A DNA stretch of 64,000 bases from Peribacillus faecalis (lineage in GTDB: Bacteria > Bacillota > Bacilli > Bacillales > DSM-1321): NCBI RefSeq assembly GCF_014712675.1, contig NZ_JACXSI010000013.1, positions 1 through 64,000 of the forward strand, in the 5' to 3' direction. The position numbers and the translations under genes are program-made. Positions 8,461-16,559 of the stretch are shown here, piece by piece (position 1 is the stretch's first letter; each line of letters begins with the position of its first letter). The notes beneath the pieces were generated by a model that was not told the DNA's origin, made no database searches, and was given only the letters and a program-made list of their open reading frames with translations.

Positions 8461-8497
8461 ATAAATAATGAATCCGCTGAAAAGGAAGAAGTAACCA

Positions 8498-8593
8498 ATG
8501 AAAGCAAAAAAGACGCAAAAAATTGTTGTATACATGATGATCATCATCATGCTTCTGTCCACATTATTGATGGGCGTAAGTGCTTTTATTTAA
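8498..8593 (+). CDS. prli42: Prli42-like stressosome-associated miniprotein
   Basis: A 31-codon gene: MKAKKTQKIVVY, followed by a single hydrophobic segment of about 17 residues (MMIIIMLLSTLLMGVSA), ending FI. A short basic N terminus plus one membrane helix and exactly 31 residues is the signature of Prli42. In Listeria, Prli42 anchors the stressosome to the membrane through its basic N terminus. AAGGAAG lies 10 bases before the ATG, a good promoter lies upstream and a strong terminator starts 6 bases after the stop, so it is a self-contained transcription unit. It is the only plus-strand gene in the first 21 kb. Identification rests on length, topology and the K-x2-K-basic/LLSTLLMG pattern from memory. 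Confidence 0.8.
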   Translation: MKAKKTQKIVVYMMIIIMLLSTLLMGVSAFI

Positions 8594-8598
8594 ACAGC

Positions 8599-8634
8599 AA
8601 AAAACTGAGCTCGCATATGCAAGCTCAGTTTTTT
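8599..8634 (+). terminator. Bidirectional terminator after prli42
   Basis: A 13-bp stem (8599-8611 with 8622-8634) with A-run and T-run on either side. It can serve prli42 (+) and the converging L,D-transpeptidase gene (-). Confidence 0.9.
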
Positions 8635-8674
8635 GTCCAGGAAAACAATCTGATACTGTTAATTTGACGTCTGG

Positions 8675-9181
8675 CTATTGAATAAATCCATATTGCTTTG
8701 CTAATGTAACAAAGCTTTTGTCAGATAATGTAATTGCTATTGTGCTATTTAAAGGCACTTGCTCATATAACCATTCGACATCTTTGTTATTCATACGGAT
8801 ACAGCCGTTTGATATATACTTCCCGATGGACCAAGGAGCGTTCGTTCCATGGACCCCATACGTTCTTCCATCTGTCCCGTTGGCATCAAAACCAATCCAT
8901 CTAGTACCCAACGGATTACGGGGATCTCCTCCAGGAATGTTCAACTTACGATAATACGGATTTTTCGCTTTTACTATAATCTTGAATGTTCCCTCCGGAG
9001 TCAGCTCATTGCTTCTTCCTGTCGCTACCGGCAAGATTTTGACTACTTTATTGTCCTGAATAAGCGCCAGTTTATTATTTGCTTTATTAACAATTAGATA
9101 GCTTTCAGCTCTTTCTGCTTCTAAATCAACGAATAGATGCGGAAAGACAAACAGCAATAACAATGACAGCAATATTTTCAT
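8675..9181 (-). CDS. L,D-transpeptidase, YkuD family, secreted
   Basis: A predicted cell-wall enzyme forming or editing 3-3 peptidoglycan cross-links. Residues 1-22 form a signal peptide (MKILLSLLLLFVFPHLF, then an Ala/Glu-rich junction). The YkuD catalytic domain follows: SYLIVNKANNKLALI strand repeats and ATGR, PEGTF and the active-site signature GVHGTNAPWSIG ... SNGCIRM, with His about 118 and the nucleophilic Cys about 134. At 168 aa it is the minimal one-domain form, without a LysM module. ATG 9181 follows TAGGATG. It takes the position of yqjB of B. subtilis and is 31 bp downstream of yqjA on the same strand, so the two probably share a transcript ending at the terminator at 8599-8634. 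Confidence 0.9.
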   Translation of the reverse strand: MKILLSLLLLFVFPHLFVDLEAERAESYLIVNKANNKLALIQDNKVVKILPVATGRSNELTPEGTFKIIVKAKNPYYRKLNIPGGDPRNPLGTRWIGFDANGTDGRTYGVHGTNAPWSIGKYISNGCIRMNNKDVEWLYEQVPLNSTIAITLSDKSFVTLAKQYGFIQ

Positions 9182-9212
9182 TTTATCTTCATCCTAAGCA
9201 TTTTTGCTTAGT

Positions 9213-10199
9213 TTAACTAGCAGTCTCCGTTTTCATTCCGCGTTTTTTTCGAGAAAAGCCTTTATACACATTTTTAAGCATTAAATATTTCTCAAGCTCC
9301 CTAATTAAATCAAATAGAGAAGATTGGACATTAAAATCTTCACGTGTTAACGGCAAATCCATTTTTTGCATTTCTTCTTTGATACCTTCAAGCTTGCTTA
9401 AATATATGTAGGAGGTGTTATACGGGTGAATATGTTCGCTCATTTCCTCTATCAAAGAAGCAATCATTTCACTGTAGGGATTGTGAGAAGGAATTTTTGC
9501 AACGAGAGTCAGCATATTTTCTAAAACTTCAAACTGCTTCTCGCGCATAATAAAATATTGATAAAAGACATCATCATGATATTTGACATGATTTTCAACA
9601 TCCCGATAAGCCAATACCTTGCCTTTAGAGAGGTTATCTAAGACACTCATTAGTTCTTTGCCATCCCAATGGCTTTTCCCTGTGCGCAGATAAAGAACCA
9701 TTTTTTGCATCATAACCCTGAAATCTTCTTCAATACTCTCTTGAAAATGTGTCATTTCCTTCTCTTTGCTTGGCATATACCAATTCATAAGTAAGGCGAC
9801 TGATATACCGATTACAAGTAAACCTGTTTCGTTTAATAACAATTGTGGTGTTACATGACCGGATGAATAAATATGTAAGATGATAACACTGCTTGTAACA
9901 ACACCTTCTTGAACATTCAGTTTAACGACGGTCGGAATAAAGAAGAGAAGCATTAAACCGATGACGACAGGGTGAAAAGCAATTCCTTCAAAAAAGATGG
10001 TTGAGTAAAGCATTGCTATAATACAAGCGATGAATCGGCAGAATGCTGCATGAATTGATTTTTTTTTCGTCACTTGAATACACAAAATCGTGATAATTCC
10101 GGCAGAAGGAAAACTTTTTAAGGCAAACATCTGCGCGAGACTGATTGCAAGTGTGACACCTATTGCTGTTTTCAGCGTACGATAACCAATTTTAAACAT
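9213..10199 (-). CDS. yqjA: Aromatic acid exporter-type membrane protein (YqjA)
   Basis: A 328-aa integral membrane protein of the ArAE_1/DUF939 family. The N-terminal half holds about five to six membrane segments (AIGVTLAISLAQMFAL, AGIITILCIQV, FIACIIAMLYSTIFF, VVIGLMLLFFIPTVV, TGLLVIGISVALLMNWYM). The C-terminal half from about residue 145 is a cytoplasmic helical ArAE_1_C domain rich in Glu and Lys. The family is named for aromatic acid efflux, but the substrate of the Bacillus members is not established. It is the first gene of a probable yqjA-L,D-transpeptidase transcript. The ATG start at 10199 has only a weak ribosome binding site (AGAGAGCTGG). Confidence 0.88.
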   Translation of the reverse strand: MFKIGYRTLKTAIGVTLAISLAQMFALKSFPSAGIITILCIQVTKKKSIHAAFCRFIACIIAMLYSTIFFEGIAFHPVVIGLMLLFFIPTVVKLNVQEGVVTSSVIILHIYSSGHVTPQLLLNETGLLVIGISVALLMNWYMPSKEKEMTHFQESIEEDFRVMMQKMVLYLRTGKSHWDGKELMSVLDNLSKGKVLAYRDVENHVKYHDDVFYQYFIMREKQFEVLENMLTLVAKIPSHNPYSEMIASLIEEMSEHIHPYNTSYIYLSKLEGIKEEMQKMDLPLTREDFNVQSSLFDLIRELEKYLMLKNVYKGFSRKKRGMKTETAS

Positions 10200-10314
10200 G
10201 ACTTTACCAGCTCTCTATGTAAAATTACTACCACATTTTAGTATGTCATTTTAAGAATGGCTTTACAAGGAATTATGTGCATTTTTCACAAACAAATTTT
10301 GTCAAAAATAATAA

Positions 10315-10338
10315 AAAGACCCTATTTCCAGGGTCTTT
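10315..10338 (-). terminator. Terminator of brxB
   Basis: A 9-bp stem AAAGACCCT/AGGGTCTTT with a 6-base loop, followed on the minus strand by TTATTATTTTT; it starts 10 bases past the brxB stop. Confidence 0.88.
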
Positions 10339-10347
10339 CATCAATGA

Positions 10348-10788
10348 TTAAATTTCATCGCAGTATTTGTCAAAATAGCTTTGAAGCTTGCTGATTACAG
10401 ACATCGGGTCATGCCCTTCAATCTCATGACGCTCAACCATCGTTACTACTTCTCCATCTTTTATCAATGCAAATGAAGGAGAAGAAGGCGGATAGTCCGC
10501 TAAATAAGTGTTACGCAAATATGATGTAGCTTCTTTGTCCTGACCGGCGAAAACCGTTGCAAGGTGATCCGGTCTTCTGTCATAATACACAGCATTTGCC
10601 GCTGCAGGTCTGGCGATACCGCCGGCGCAGCCACACACTGAATTGATCATTACAAGCGTTGTGCCTTCTTTCGATAACGCTTCTGCCACATCTTCAGGCG
10701 TTTTTAATTCTGTATATCCGGCCGCTCTGATTTCATCGCGTGCTGTTTTCACTACATCATTCATGAAAAAATTAAAATCCATATTCAT
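10348..10788 (-). CDS. brxB: Bacilliredoxin (BrxA/BrxB family)
   Basis: A thioredoxin-fold disulfide reductase that removes bacillithiol from S-bacillithiolated proteins after oxidative stress. The 146-aa protein carries the family CGC active site ([13 protein letters not shown], residues about 52-54) and the conserved [13 protein letters not shown] cis-Pro region. Protein length and the CGC motif match YqiW/BrxB of B. subtilis. ATG 10788 follows AGGAGAG at 8 bases. It stands alone: a terminator lies directly downstream, and 300 bases of repeat and terminator separate it from meaB. Its presence implies that the organism makes bacillithiol; the biosynthesis genes are not in the window. Confidence 0.94.
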   Translation of the reverse strand: MNMDFNFFMNDVVKTARDEIRAAGYTELKTPEDVAEALSKEGTTLVMINSVCGCAGGIARPAAANAVYYDRRPDHLATVFAGQDKEATSYLRNTYLADYPPSSPSFALIKDGEVVTMVERHEIEGHDPMSVISKLQSYFDKYCDEI

Positions 10789-10883
10789 AATTGAACTCTC
10801 CTACTATTGTCAGACTTTAACACCATCATATCAATTGCCGATAAGGCTTTCAAGAAATTCCTCTTAGAAGTAAAAGTGCGTAC

Positions 10884-10965
10884 TGTTGATTTCCGCTGCG
10901 GGCGGACGCTTTCTAGCTGAGGCAAGCACCAATCCTCTTCGTCGCCACCCTCCGCTGCAATCAAC
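10884..10965. repeat. R2 dispersed repeat with GTTGATT terminal inverted repeats
   Basis: An 82-bp element with imperfect inverted ends: GTTGATTTCCGCTGCGGGCG at the left and the complement of GTTGATTGCAGCGG at the right. This is the dispersed palindromic element type widely seen in Bacillus and relatives, usually longer. It sits upstream of brxB. A second, degenerate copy is at 16476-16530. The rest of 10789-11043 shows no gene. Confidence 0.7.
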
Positions 10966-11036
10966 AAAATAAAAACCTGTTTAGGTTAAACTATCACTAT
11001 TACCACCTTCAATTTGTCTACACTAAAAAGAACCTC

Positions 11037-11084
11037 TAAAAAAACAGCATTTCGCAAACCTTATCTCAAGCTGCGAAATGCTGT
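11037..11084 (-). terminator. Terminator of the mutA-mutB-meaB operon
   Basis: A 13-bp stem (11044-11056 with 11072-11084) followed on the minus strand by TTTTTTT. It begins 16 bases after the meaB stop. Confidence 0.92.
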
Positions 11085-11100
11085 CTTATTAAATTATTCG

Positions 11101-12141
11101 TTAATGTTTATTCAAGCTGTTCTGAAAGACTTGCAAAGCTTCTACAACGGCTATGCTGACTGTTTTATCAGCGCGCATGACTTCTTGCTCGAGCTTCGGA
11201 ATCAATGTTTTCATCTGCTCGTTATTAAAGAACATATTATGCAAATGGTGAGTTAGGGACTGTCTCATCCATTCTTTCGTTTGTTCTTTGCGCCGCGCTT
11301 CAAATACACCCATCGCTTTTCCTTGCTCGACAAAAGTTTGTATTGCTTCCCACAGTTCGACAATACCATCGCCTTCAATACTTGAGACAGTATAAGCTTG
11401 CGTTTGCCATCCGACTGTCGCCGGTTGCAGGAAGTGCAAAATACGATTATATTCTGACTTTGTCTTAATGGCATTACGCTTATTATCACCATCGGCTTTA
11501 TTGACGACAATCGCATCCGCGAGTTCCATAATTCCTTTTTTCATCCCCTGAAGCTCATCACCGGCACCGGTAATCGCTAACAGCATAAAGAAATCTGTCA
11601 TTCCGCGGACGATTGCTTCACTTTGTCCAACACCGACCGTTTCAACTAAAATGACATCATAGCCGGCTGCTTCGCATAGCAAAATACTTTCCCTCGTTTT
11701 CCGGTGCACACCGCCAAGGGTCCCCTCTGAAGGAGATGGACGGATAAATGCAGATTCATTAGCGGAAAGCTTCTCCATTCTCGTCTTATCTCCGAGAATG
11801 CTACCTCCGGTTATTGTTGAGCTGGGATCAATCGCCAACACAGCTACTTTATGACCGGCATTGCATAAGTCGGTTCCGAATTTTTCGATGAAAGTACTCT
11901 TCCCCGCACCGGGAACACCGGAAATGCCGATTCGGATTGATTTCTTTGTATACGGCAAGATTTTTTGCAAAAGTTCCTGAGCGCTGTCAAAGTGATGAGT
12001 GGCATTGCTTTCAATTAAAGTGATTCCTTTGGCCAGCATCGTTCGGTTGCCGGCCAGAATTCCTTCAGAAAGCTGATTGATATCAACCTTACTTCTATTT
12101 TTCTTTACGAATTTAGATGGAGATTGATGCTCGCCATTCAT
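11101..12141 (-). CDS. meaB: Methylmalonyl-CoA mutase-associated GTPase MeaB (ArgK)
   Basis: A G3E-family GTPase that loads adenosylcobalamin onto methylmalonyl-CoA mutase and protects the enzyme from inactivation. The P-loop GVPGAGKSTFIE is near residue 77. The switch and DxxG-like ETVGVGQSE and the guanine-specificity motif NKADGD follow, with C-terminal helices for dimerisation. 346 aa is usual for the family. Its ATG overlaps the mutB stop (TAATG), and no separate promoter is seen, so it is the last gene of the mutA-mutB-meaB operon. The old name argK (lysine/arginine/ornithine transport kinase) is a misassignment in this context. Confidence 0.95.
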   Translation of the reverse strand: MNGEHQSPSKFVKKNRSKVDINQLSEGILAGNRTMLAKGITLIESNATHHFDSAQELLQKILPYTKKSIRIGISGVPGAGKSTFIEKFGTDLCNAGHKVAVLAIDPSSTITGGSILGDKTRMEKLSANESAFIRPSPSEGTLGGVHRKTRESILLCEAAGYDVILVETVGVGQSEAIVRGMTDFFMLLAITGAGDELQGMKKGIMELADAIVVNKADGDNKRNAIKTKSEYNRILHFLQPATVGWQTQAYTVSSIEGDGIVELWEAIQTFVEQGKAMGVFEARRKEQTKEWMRQSLTHHLHNMFFNNEQMKTLIPKLEQEVMRADKTVSIAVVEALQVFQNSLNKH

Positions 12142-14315
12142 TATTGAGGCACTTCCTCATAACCTAGTGCTTTATAAATTTCCTTCATCAACGATTTAGC
12201 CGCTTCAGGAATAACCGTACCAGGTCCGAAAATCGCTTTCGCGCCATGCTCATATAAGTAGTCATAATCTTGCTGAGGAACAACTCCTCCGACAATGACA
12301 ATAATGTCTTCACGGCCCAGCTTTTTCAGCTCTTCAATCAGTTGCGGAAGTAATGTTTTGTGACCAGCTGCAAGTGAACTCATGCCGACAACGTGTACAT
12401 CATTTTCAACTGCTTGTCTTGCTGTTTCTGCCGGCGTTTGGAAAAGAGGTCCTATATCAACATCAAAACCTAAATCCGCAAATGCAGTAGATACTACCTT
12501 AACTCCTCGGTCATGACCGTCCTGACCCATTTTTGCCATTAAAATACGCGGTCTTCTTCCTTCATTTTCAAGGAATTCATCTGTCATTCTAATCATATCA
12601 GCAATGTCATCTCCTGCCCCGTAAGAAGAGCTGTAAACGCCGCTGACAGAACGAATCACCGCTGAATGTCTGCCGGATACTAGTTCGATAGCCATAGAGA
12701 TTTCGCCTAGTGATGCTCTCAGTCTTGCAGCTTCAACAGCTAATGCCAATAAGTTTCCTTCTCCTGTTTCAGCCGCTTTTGTAATTGCATTTAACGCTTC
12801 GATTACTTTCTCTTCGTCACGCTCTTGGCGAAGCTGTTTTAATTTTGCCAATTGGCTTTCTCGAACCGCTGTGTTATCTACTTCAAGAATATCAAGTGCC
12901 TCTTCTTGAGCAAGACGGTATTTATTTACTCCGACGATTGTTTCAATTTTCGAATCGATTCTGGCTTGACGTTTCGCAGCTGCTTCTTCGATTTTCATTT
13001 TCGGTAAGCCTGTTTCAATCGCTTTCGCCATGCCGCCTAATGACTCGATTTCCTCAATATGCTTCCAAGCTTTTTCGATTAGTTCATTTGTTAATGCTTC
13101 GACATAATAAGAACCTGCCCACGGATCGATAACTTTTGTAATCGATGTTTCTTCTTGCAAGTATAGCTGTGTGTTACGAGCGATACGCGCAGAAAAATCT
13201 GTCGGTAAGGCAATCGCTTCATCCAACGCATTTGTATGCAGTGATTGAGTATGACCCATCGTTGCAGCATGTGCTTCAATCAATGTTCTCGTTACGTTAT
13301 TGAACGGATCTTGCTCCGTTAAGCTCCAGCCGGAAGTTTGCGAGTGTGTACGCAACATAAGCGATTTCTCATTTTCCGGACCGAATTGCTTAATCAATTT
13401 TGCCCAAATAAAACGGGCTGCTCTCATTTTCGCTACTTCCATGAAATAATTCATGCCGATTGCCCAGAAGAATGATAGACGCGGCGCAAATTTATCAATT
13501 GGAATACCGGCTTGCAAACCTGTACGCACGTATTCGATACCATCAGCAAGTGTATAAGCCAACTCAATATCAGCAGGCGCTCCCGCTTCTTGCATATGAT
13601 AGCCAGAAATCGAGATGCTGTTAAATTTCGGCATGTTTTTTGATGTATATTCAAAAATATCAGCAATGATCTTCATGCTCATTTTTGGCGGATAAATATA
13701 CGTATTACGAACCATGTATTCTTTTAAAATATCGTTTTGAATCGTTCCTGATAGCTTCTCTTGAGATACGCCCTGTTCTTCAGCTGTAACGATATAGAAT
13801 GCTAAAATCGGCAATACCGCACCGTTCATAGTCATTGAAACACTCATTTGATCCAACGGAATGCCGTCAAAAAGCTGTTTCATATCTAAAATGCTGTCAA
13901 TAGCAACGCCTGCTTTACCAACGTCGCCTACTACACGTTCATGGTCAGAATCATAACCGCGGTGTGTCGCTAAGTCAAAGGCAACTGACAAACCTTTTTG
14001 TCCCATTGCCAAGTTACGGCGGTAAAAGGCATTTGATTCTTCTGCTGTGGAGAAACCGGCATACTGTCGGACTGTCCAAGGTTTATTCACATACATCGTT
14101 GGATAAGGTCCGCGCGTAAATGGAGCTACACCCGGAAAATGCTCCAATTGCTCCATCCCTTCGACATCATCCTTGCTGTATAGCGCCTTAATTTTAATTT
14201 CTTCGTTTGTCTCATAAAGCAATTCTTCCATCTCATGCTCATTTAGCTTAGGTGCTTGCTGAGACGTTTCCTCTTTACTAAGGGTAAGTTTCGAAAAATC
14301 TTTGCGTGTTGACAA
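12141..14315 (-). CDS. mutB: Methylmalonyl-CoA mutase large (catalytic) subunit
   Basis: Converts (R)-methylmalonyl-CoA to succinyl-CoA using adenosylcobalamin. The 724-aa protein has an N-terminal TIM barrel with the conserved [25 protein letters not shown] and [16 protein letters not shown] segments. A C-terminal B12-binding domain carries the base-off DxHxxG signature ([12 protein letters not shown], near residue 600), so this is the cobalamin-binding subunit. The start is TTG 14315, directly adjacent to the mutA TAA stop with GGGGGTG upstream. It is the middle gene of mutA-mutB-meaB. Isobutyryl-CoA mutase is excluded by the subunit arrangement and length. Confidence 0.96.
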   Translation of the reverse strand: MSTRKDFSKLTLSKEETSQQAPKLNEHEMEELLYETNEEIKIKALYSKDDVEGMEQLEHFPGVAPFTRGPYPTMYVNKPWTVRQYAGFSTAEESNAFYRRNLAMGQKGLSVAFDLATHRGYDSDHERVVGDVGKAGVAIDSILDMKQLFDGIPLDQMSVSMTMNGAVLPILAFYIVTAEEQGVSQEKLSGTIQNDILKEYMVRNTYIYPPKMSMKIIADIFEYTSKNMPKFNSISISGYHMQEAGAPADIELAYTLADGIEYVRTGLQAGIPIDKFAPRLSFFWAIGMNYFMEVAKMRAARFIWAKLIKQFGPENEKSLMLRTHSQTSGWSLTEQDPFNNVTRTLIEAHAATMGHTQSLHTNALDEAIALPTDFSARIARNTQLYLQEETSITKVIDPWAGSYYVEALTNELIEKAWKHIEEIESLGGMAKAIETGLPKMKIEEAAAKRQARIDSKIETIVGVNKYRLAQEEALDILEVDNTAVRESQLAKLKQLRQERDEEKVIEALNAITKAAETGEGNLLALAVEAARLRASLGEISMAIELVSGRHSAVIRSVSGVYSSSYGAGDDIADMIRMTDEFLENEGRRPRILMAKMGQDGHDRGVKVVSTAFADLGFDVDIGPLFQTPAETARQAVENDVHVVGMSSLAAGHKTLLPQLIEELKKLGREDIIVIVGGVVPQQDYDYLYEHGAKAIFGPGTVIPEAAKSLMKEIYKALGYEEVPQ

Positions 14316-16187
14316 TTACAGCACCCCCAAATCTTCTAAAATGGCCGTTAATACTGTTACTACGTTGCTCTTTACAGATACAAAATCATTCATGCCCGCA
14401 GCAATCAATTGCTGCTCTAATTCAGCAGCTTGTTTACCTGCCATTAGGAGATTAATGTTTGTAAATGCAGCTGAAAGTTTTTCTGTCCAATCTACTGCGT
14501 ATTCGCTGTAATCCGCATCGCTTCCGCATAATACATAGTGCTTTTGTTGCGACTGTTCGATGAATGCTTTCGCTTCTTCAACAGATAGACATTGTTGCTC
14601 GACAGTTTGAATACCGCCTGCAGCCAGGAAGCCTTTCATGAAATCAGCTCTCGGCTTGTAGTTTTTTAATTCGCCGATGCAAATCAATCCAACTGATGGG
14701 AATTTTCCTGTTTTCGCTTGGTGGTCCAGTGAAGCGATACGCAATGCTTCAATTTCTTCTGCAAGTCGAGCCCTACTTAACGGCGCGATTGCTTTCGTTT
14801 CATAAGGAAGCTCGATTTCTGCATCATCATGAACGATTAATTCGACACGATCTTCCAAGTTCGGATACACATTTGTTCCGATTAGGCTATCTTGACGAGT
14901 AGCAATTCGCTGTTTCTTTTGTTCAAGAGTTTCTGCAACATTTGCTTGGAATGAGCCTTCTCGCAATGCTTGAATAGCTCCGCCTTTTTCTTCGATTTCA
15001 AGGAACAGTTTCCATGCTGCATCTGCTACTTCATTCGTCAGCGTTTCAATATAGAAAGAGCCGCCTGCAGGATCGACCACTTGATCAATAAGCGTTTCCT
15101 CTTTTAAAACTAAATGAATATTGCGCGCAATTCTTTCTGAGAATGGCGTCACTTTATTGGTAACATGGTCAAATGGCGCAATTTGAATACTTTGCGCTCC
15201 GCCGATGACAGACGCAAACGCTTGGTTTCCGGTGCGCAACAAGTTCACGTACTGATCGAATAAAGTCTCAGTAAATGAAGAAGTTTCTGTATGAATATAC
15301 ATTTTGAAAATGGATTCATCCTCGGTAAAGGCTTGTCCTAACAGCGACCATAATTTACGGGCTGCTCTCAGCTTCGCCACATTCATGAAGAATGATGAGT
15401 CAACACTGAAAGAGAAAGCAAATTGCTTAGCAAGTTGTTCAATGCTAATGCCGCTCTTTGTGCCATTGTGCAAATATTCAGACGCCACTGCTAATGACAT
15501 TGCCAATTCCTGAACATGGTTACCGCCTGCATTATGAACAGTCGTACCTTTTATCAAAATCGTTTTTAAGTTCGGGAAAACGCTTCCGATTTTATTTATA
15601 TTCTTTAGCCAAGCATCGAAATACGCTTGCTCATTCTCCATTGCTTTTCCTTTACTTGCACCTTCCATAACAGGATCTTCAGCTAAAACACCGCTAAGTT
15701 TCTGTTTCAAGTCTTCCGGAAGCGATTCAAGTTTGGCGAATAATTCTTGCTGGGCGCCTTGTGTATCGACAAATAAAGGAAGCTCCTTACTTGCTGTCAC
15801 TTCAATTACCTCAGAAAGTTCTTTTTCATTAAGGCTAAGGAGCTGACCTGCATGAAGCGATACTGCATTTTGTCCGCGATCAACAGCTTCATCAAGGTGT
15901 GCCAATATTTCCTGAGCGCTGTTGCCGGCTACCGGCTGTGCAAACAACCATGGCTGTTTCTTATAGCCTAATGCATTTATTCCCCTTGTATAAGGAGCTA
16001 CACCGGGCATTTCTGCATTTTGTGCTGCTTGGTCAATTGTGTAAAGCGGTTTTAATACAATACCTTCTGGTGTTGCCGTGTTCAAAACGGACAGTGACTT
16101 TCCTTTTAAAGCTTGTTCAGCTTTTTGCTCCCAAGTTTCAAAGGAAGCCTTCGGAAATGTAACGGTCTTTATTTTTTGAATATCCAT
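14316..16187 (-). CDS. mutA: Methylmalonyl-CoA mutase small subunit
   Basis: The non-catalytic partner of MutB in the heterodimeric mutase. The 623-aa protein parallels MutB (PGVAPYTRGI, AGGNHVQELA, HTETSSFTETLFDQY, DPAGGSFYIETLT), but the C-terminal B12-like domain lacks the DxHxxG histidine, as expected for the small subunit. I start at ATG 16187 (MDIQKIKTVTF), preceded by AGAGAAGTG. A longer frame from TTG 16262 would begin at a GGGAGGTGG sequence and would translate a 28-bp perfect palindrome, which is unlikely. It is the first gene of the operon with a long leader (about 118 nt from the predicted start site) that contains the palindrome. Confidence 0.92.
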   Translation of the reverse strand: MDIQKIKTVTFPKASFETWEQKAEQALKGKSLSVLNTATPEGIVLKPLYTIDQAAQNAEMPGVAPYTRGINALGYKKQPWLFAQPVAGNSAQEILAHLDEAVDRGQNAVSLHAGQLLSLNEKELSEVIEVTASKELPLFVDTQGAQQELFAKLESLPEDLKQKLSGVLAEDPVMEGASKGKAMENEQAYFDAWLKNINKIGSVFPNLKTILIKGTTVHNAGGNHVQELAMSLAVASEYLHNGTKSGISIEQLAKQFAFSFSVDSSFFMNVAKLRAARKLWSLLGQAFTEDESIFKMYIHTETSSFTETLFDQYVNLLRTGNQAFASVIGGAQSIQIAPFDHVTNKVTPFSERIARNIHLVLKEETLIDQVVDPAGGSFYIETLTNEVADAAWKLFLEIEEKGGAIQALREGSFQANVAETLEQKKQRIATRQDSLIGTNVYPNLEDRVELIVHDDAEIELPYETKAIAPLSRARLAEEIEALRIASLDHQAKTGKFPSVGLICIGELKNYKPRADFMKGFLAAGGIQTVEQQCLSVEEAKAFIEQSQQKHYVLCGSDADYSEYAVDWTEKLSAAFTNINLLMAGKQAAELEQQLIAAGMNDFVSVKSNVVTVLTAILEDLGVL

Positions 16188-16209
16188 CACTTCTCTGCTT
16201 TTATGTGCA

Positions 16210-16237
16210 ATATATTTAAACAATTGTTTAAATATAT
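16210..16237. promoter_or_regulatory. 28-bp perfect palindrome in the mutA leader
   Basis: Each half reads ATATATTTAAACAA from the outside to the centre, with no unpaired loop (centre between 16223 and 16224). It lies 23 bases upstream of the mutA ATG and downstream of the predicted promoter. A zero-spacer palindrome suits a dimeric repressor better than an RNA hairpin. A GGGAGGTGG sequence (16252-16260) of unknown purpose precedes it. Confidence 0.6.
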
Positions 16238-16312
16238 GCCTACAAAAGCTTCCACCTCCCAATTAAGTATCCCCATAGGCTATAATTTGAAAAAATTATG
16301 ACTATTTATTAT

Positions 16313-16341
16313 ATTCTAGTATAGCACTTTAAATGTTGCAA
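16313..16341 (-). promoter_or_regulatory. SigA-type promoter of mutA-mutB-meaB
   Basis: On the minus strand: -35 TTGCAA (16336-16341), 17-bp spacer, -10 TAGAAT (16313-16318). An alternative -10, TATACT, overlaps. Confidence 0.6.
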
Positions 16342-16351
16342 TTAACTAATT

Positions 16352-16400
16352 AAAAAAAATAGAAAAAGAGAGGCACACTCTACAATCATTGTACCTCTCT
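16352..16400 (-). terminator. Terminator of the bkd operon
   Basis: An AGAGAGG/CCTCTCT stem (16394-16400 with 16367-16373) enclosing a second TACAAT/ATTGTA hairpin (16381-16393). On the minus strand TTTTCTATTTTTTTT follows. It lies 160 bases past bkdB because a degenerate R2 element lies between, and just upstream of the mutA promoter. Confidence 0.85.
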
Positions 16401-16475
16401 CCTTATTGAAATCGCTAGGAATAAACATCCTATTTAACAGCTATGTTCGTAAAAATTGTTACTATTGTGCAAGGG

Positions 16476-16530
16476 CTGATTTCCGCTGGGCATGCGGTGA
16501 GCCTGCTCGTCGGTAACGCTCCTGCCTTTA
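16476..16530. repeat. Degenerate R2 repeat fragment
   Basis: This contains CTGATTTCCGCTGGGCATGCGG, shared only in part (TGATTTCCGCTG) with the R2 element at 10884. The right inverted end is missing or diverged. Confidence 0.4.
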
Positions 16531-16559
16531 GAATAGTGCCTATTTAAACATCCAGAAAC

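Noticed and set aside
12785-13132. Open reading frame on the plus strand opposite mutB
   Set aside because: It lies wholly opposite a strongly conserved gene, has no ribosome binding site and no recognisable protein feature; codon structure belongs to mutB.
16188-16262. N-terminal extension of MutA from TTG 16262
   Set aside because: It would translate the 28-bp palindrome and a ribosome-binding-site-like sequence, and has no counterpart in the family as far as I know.
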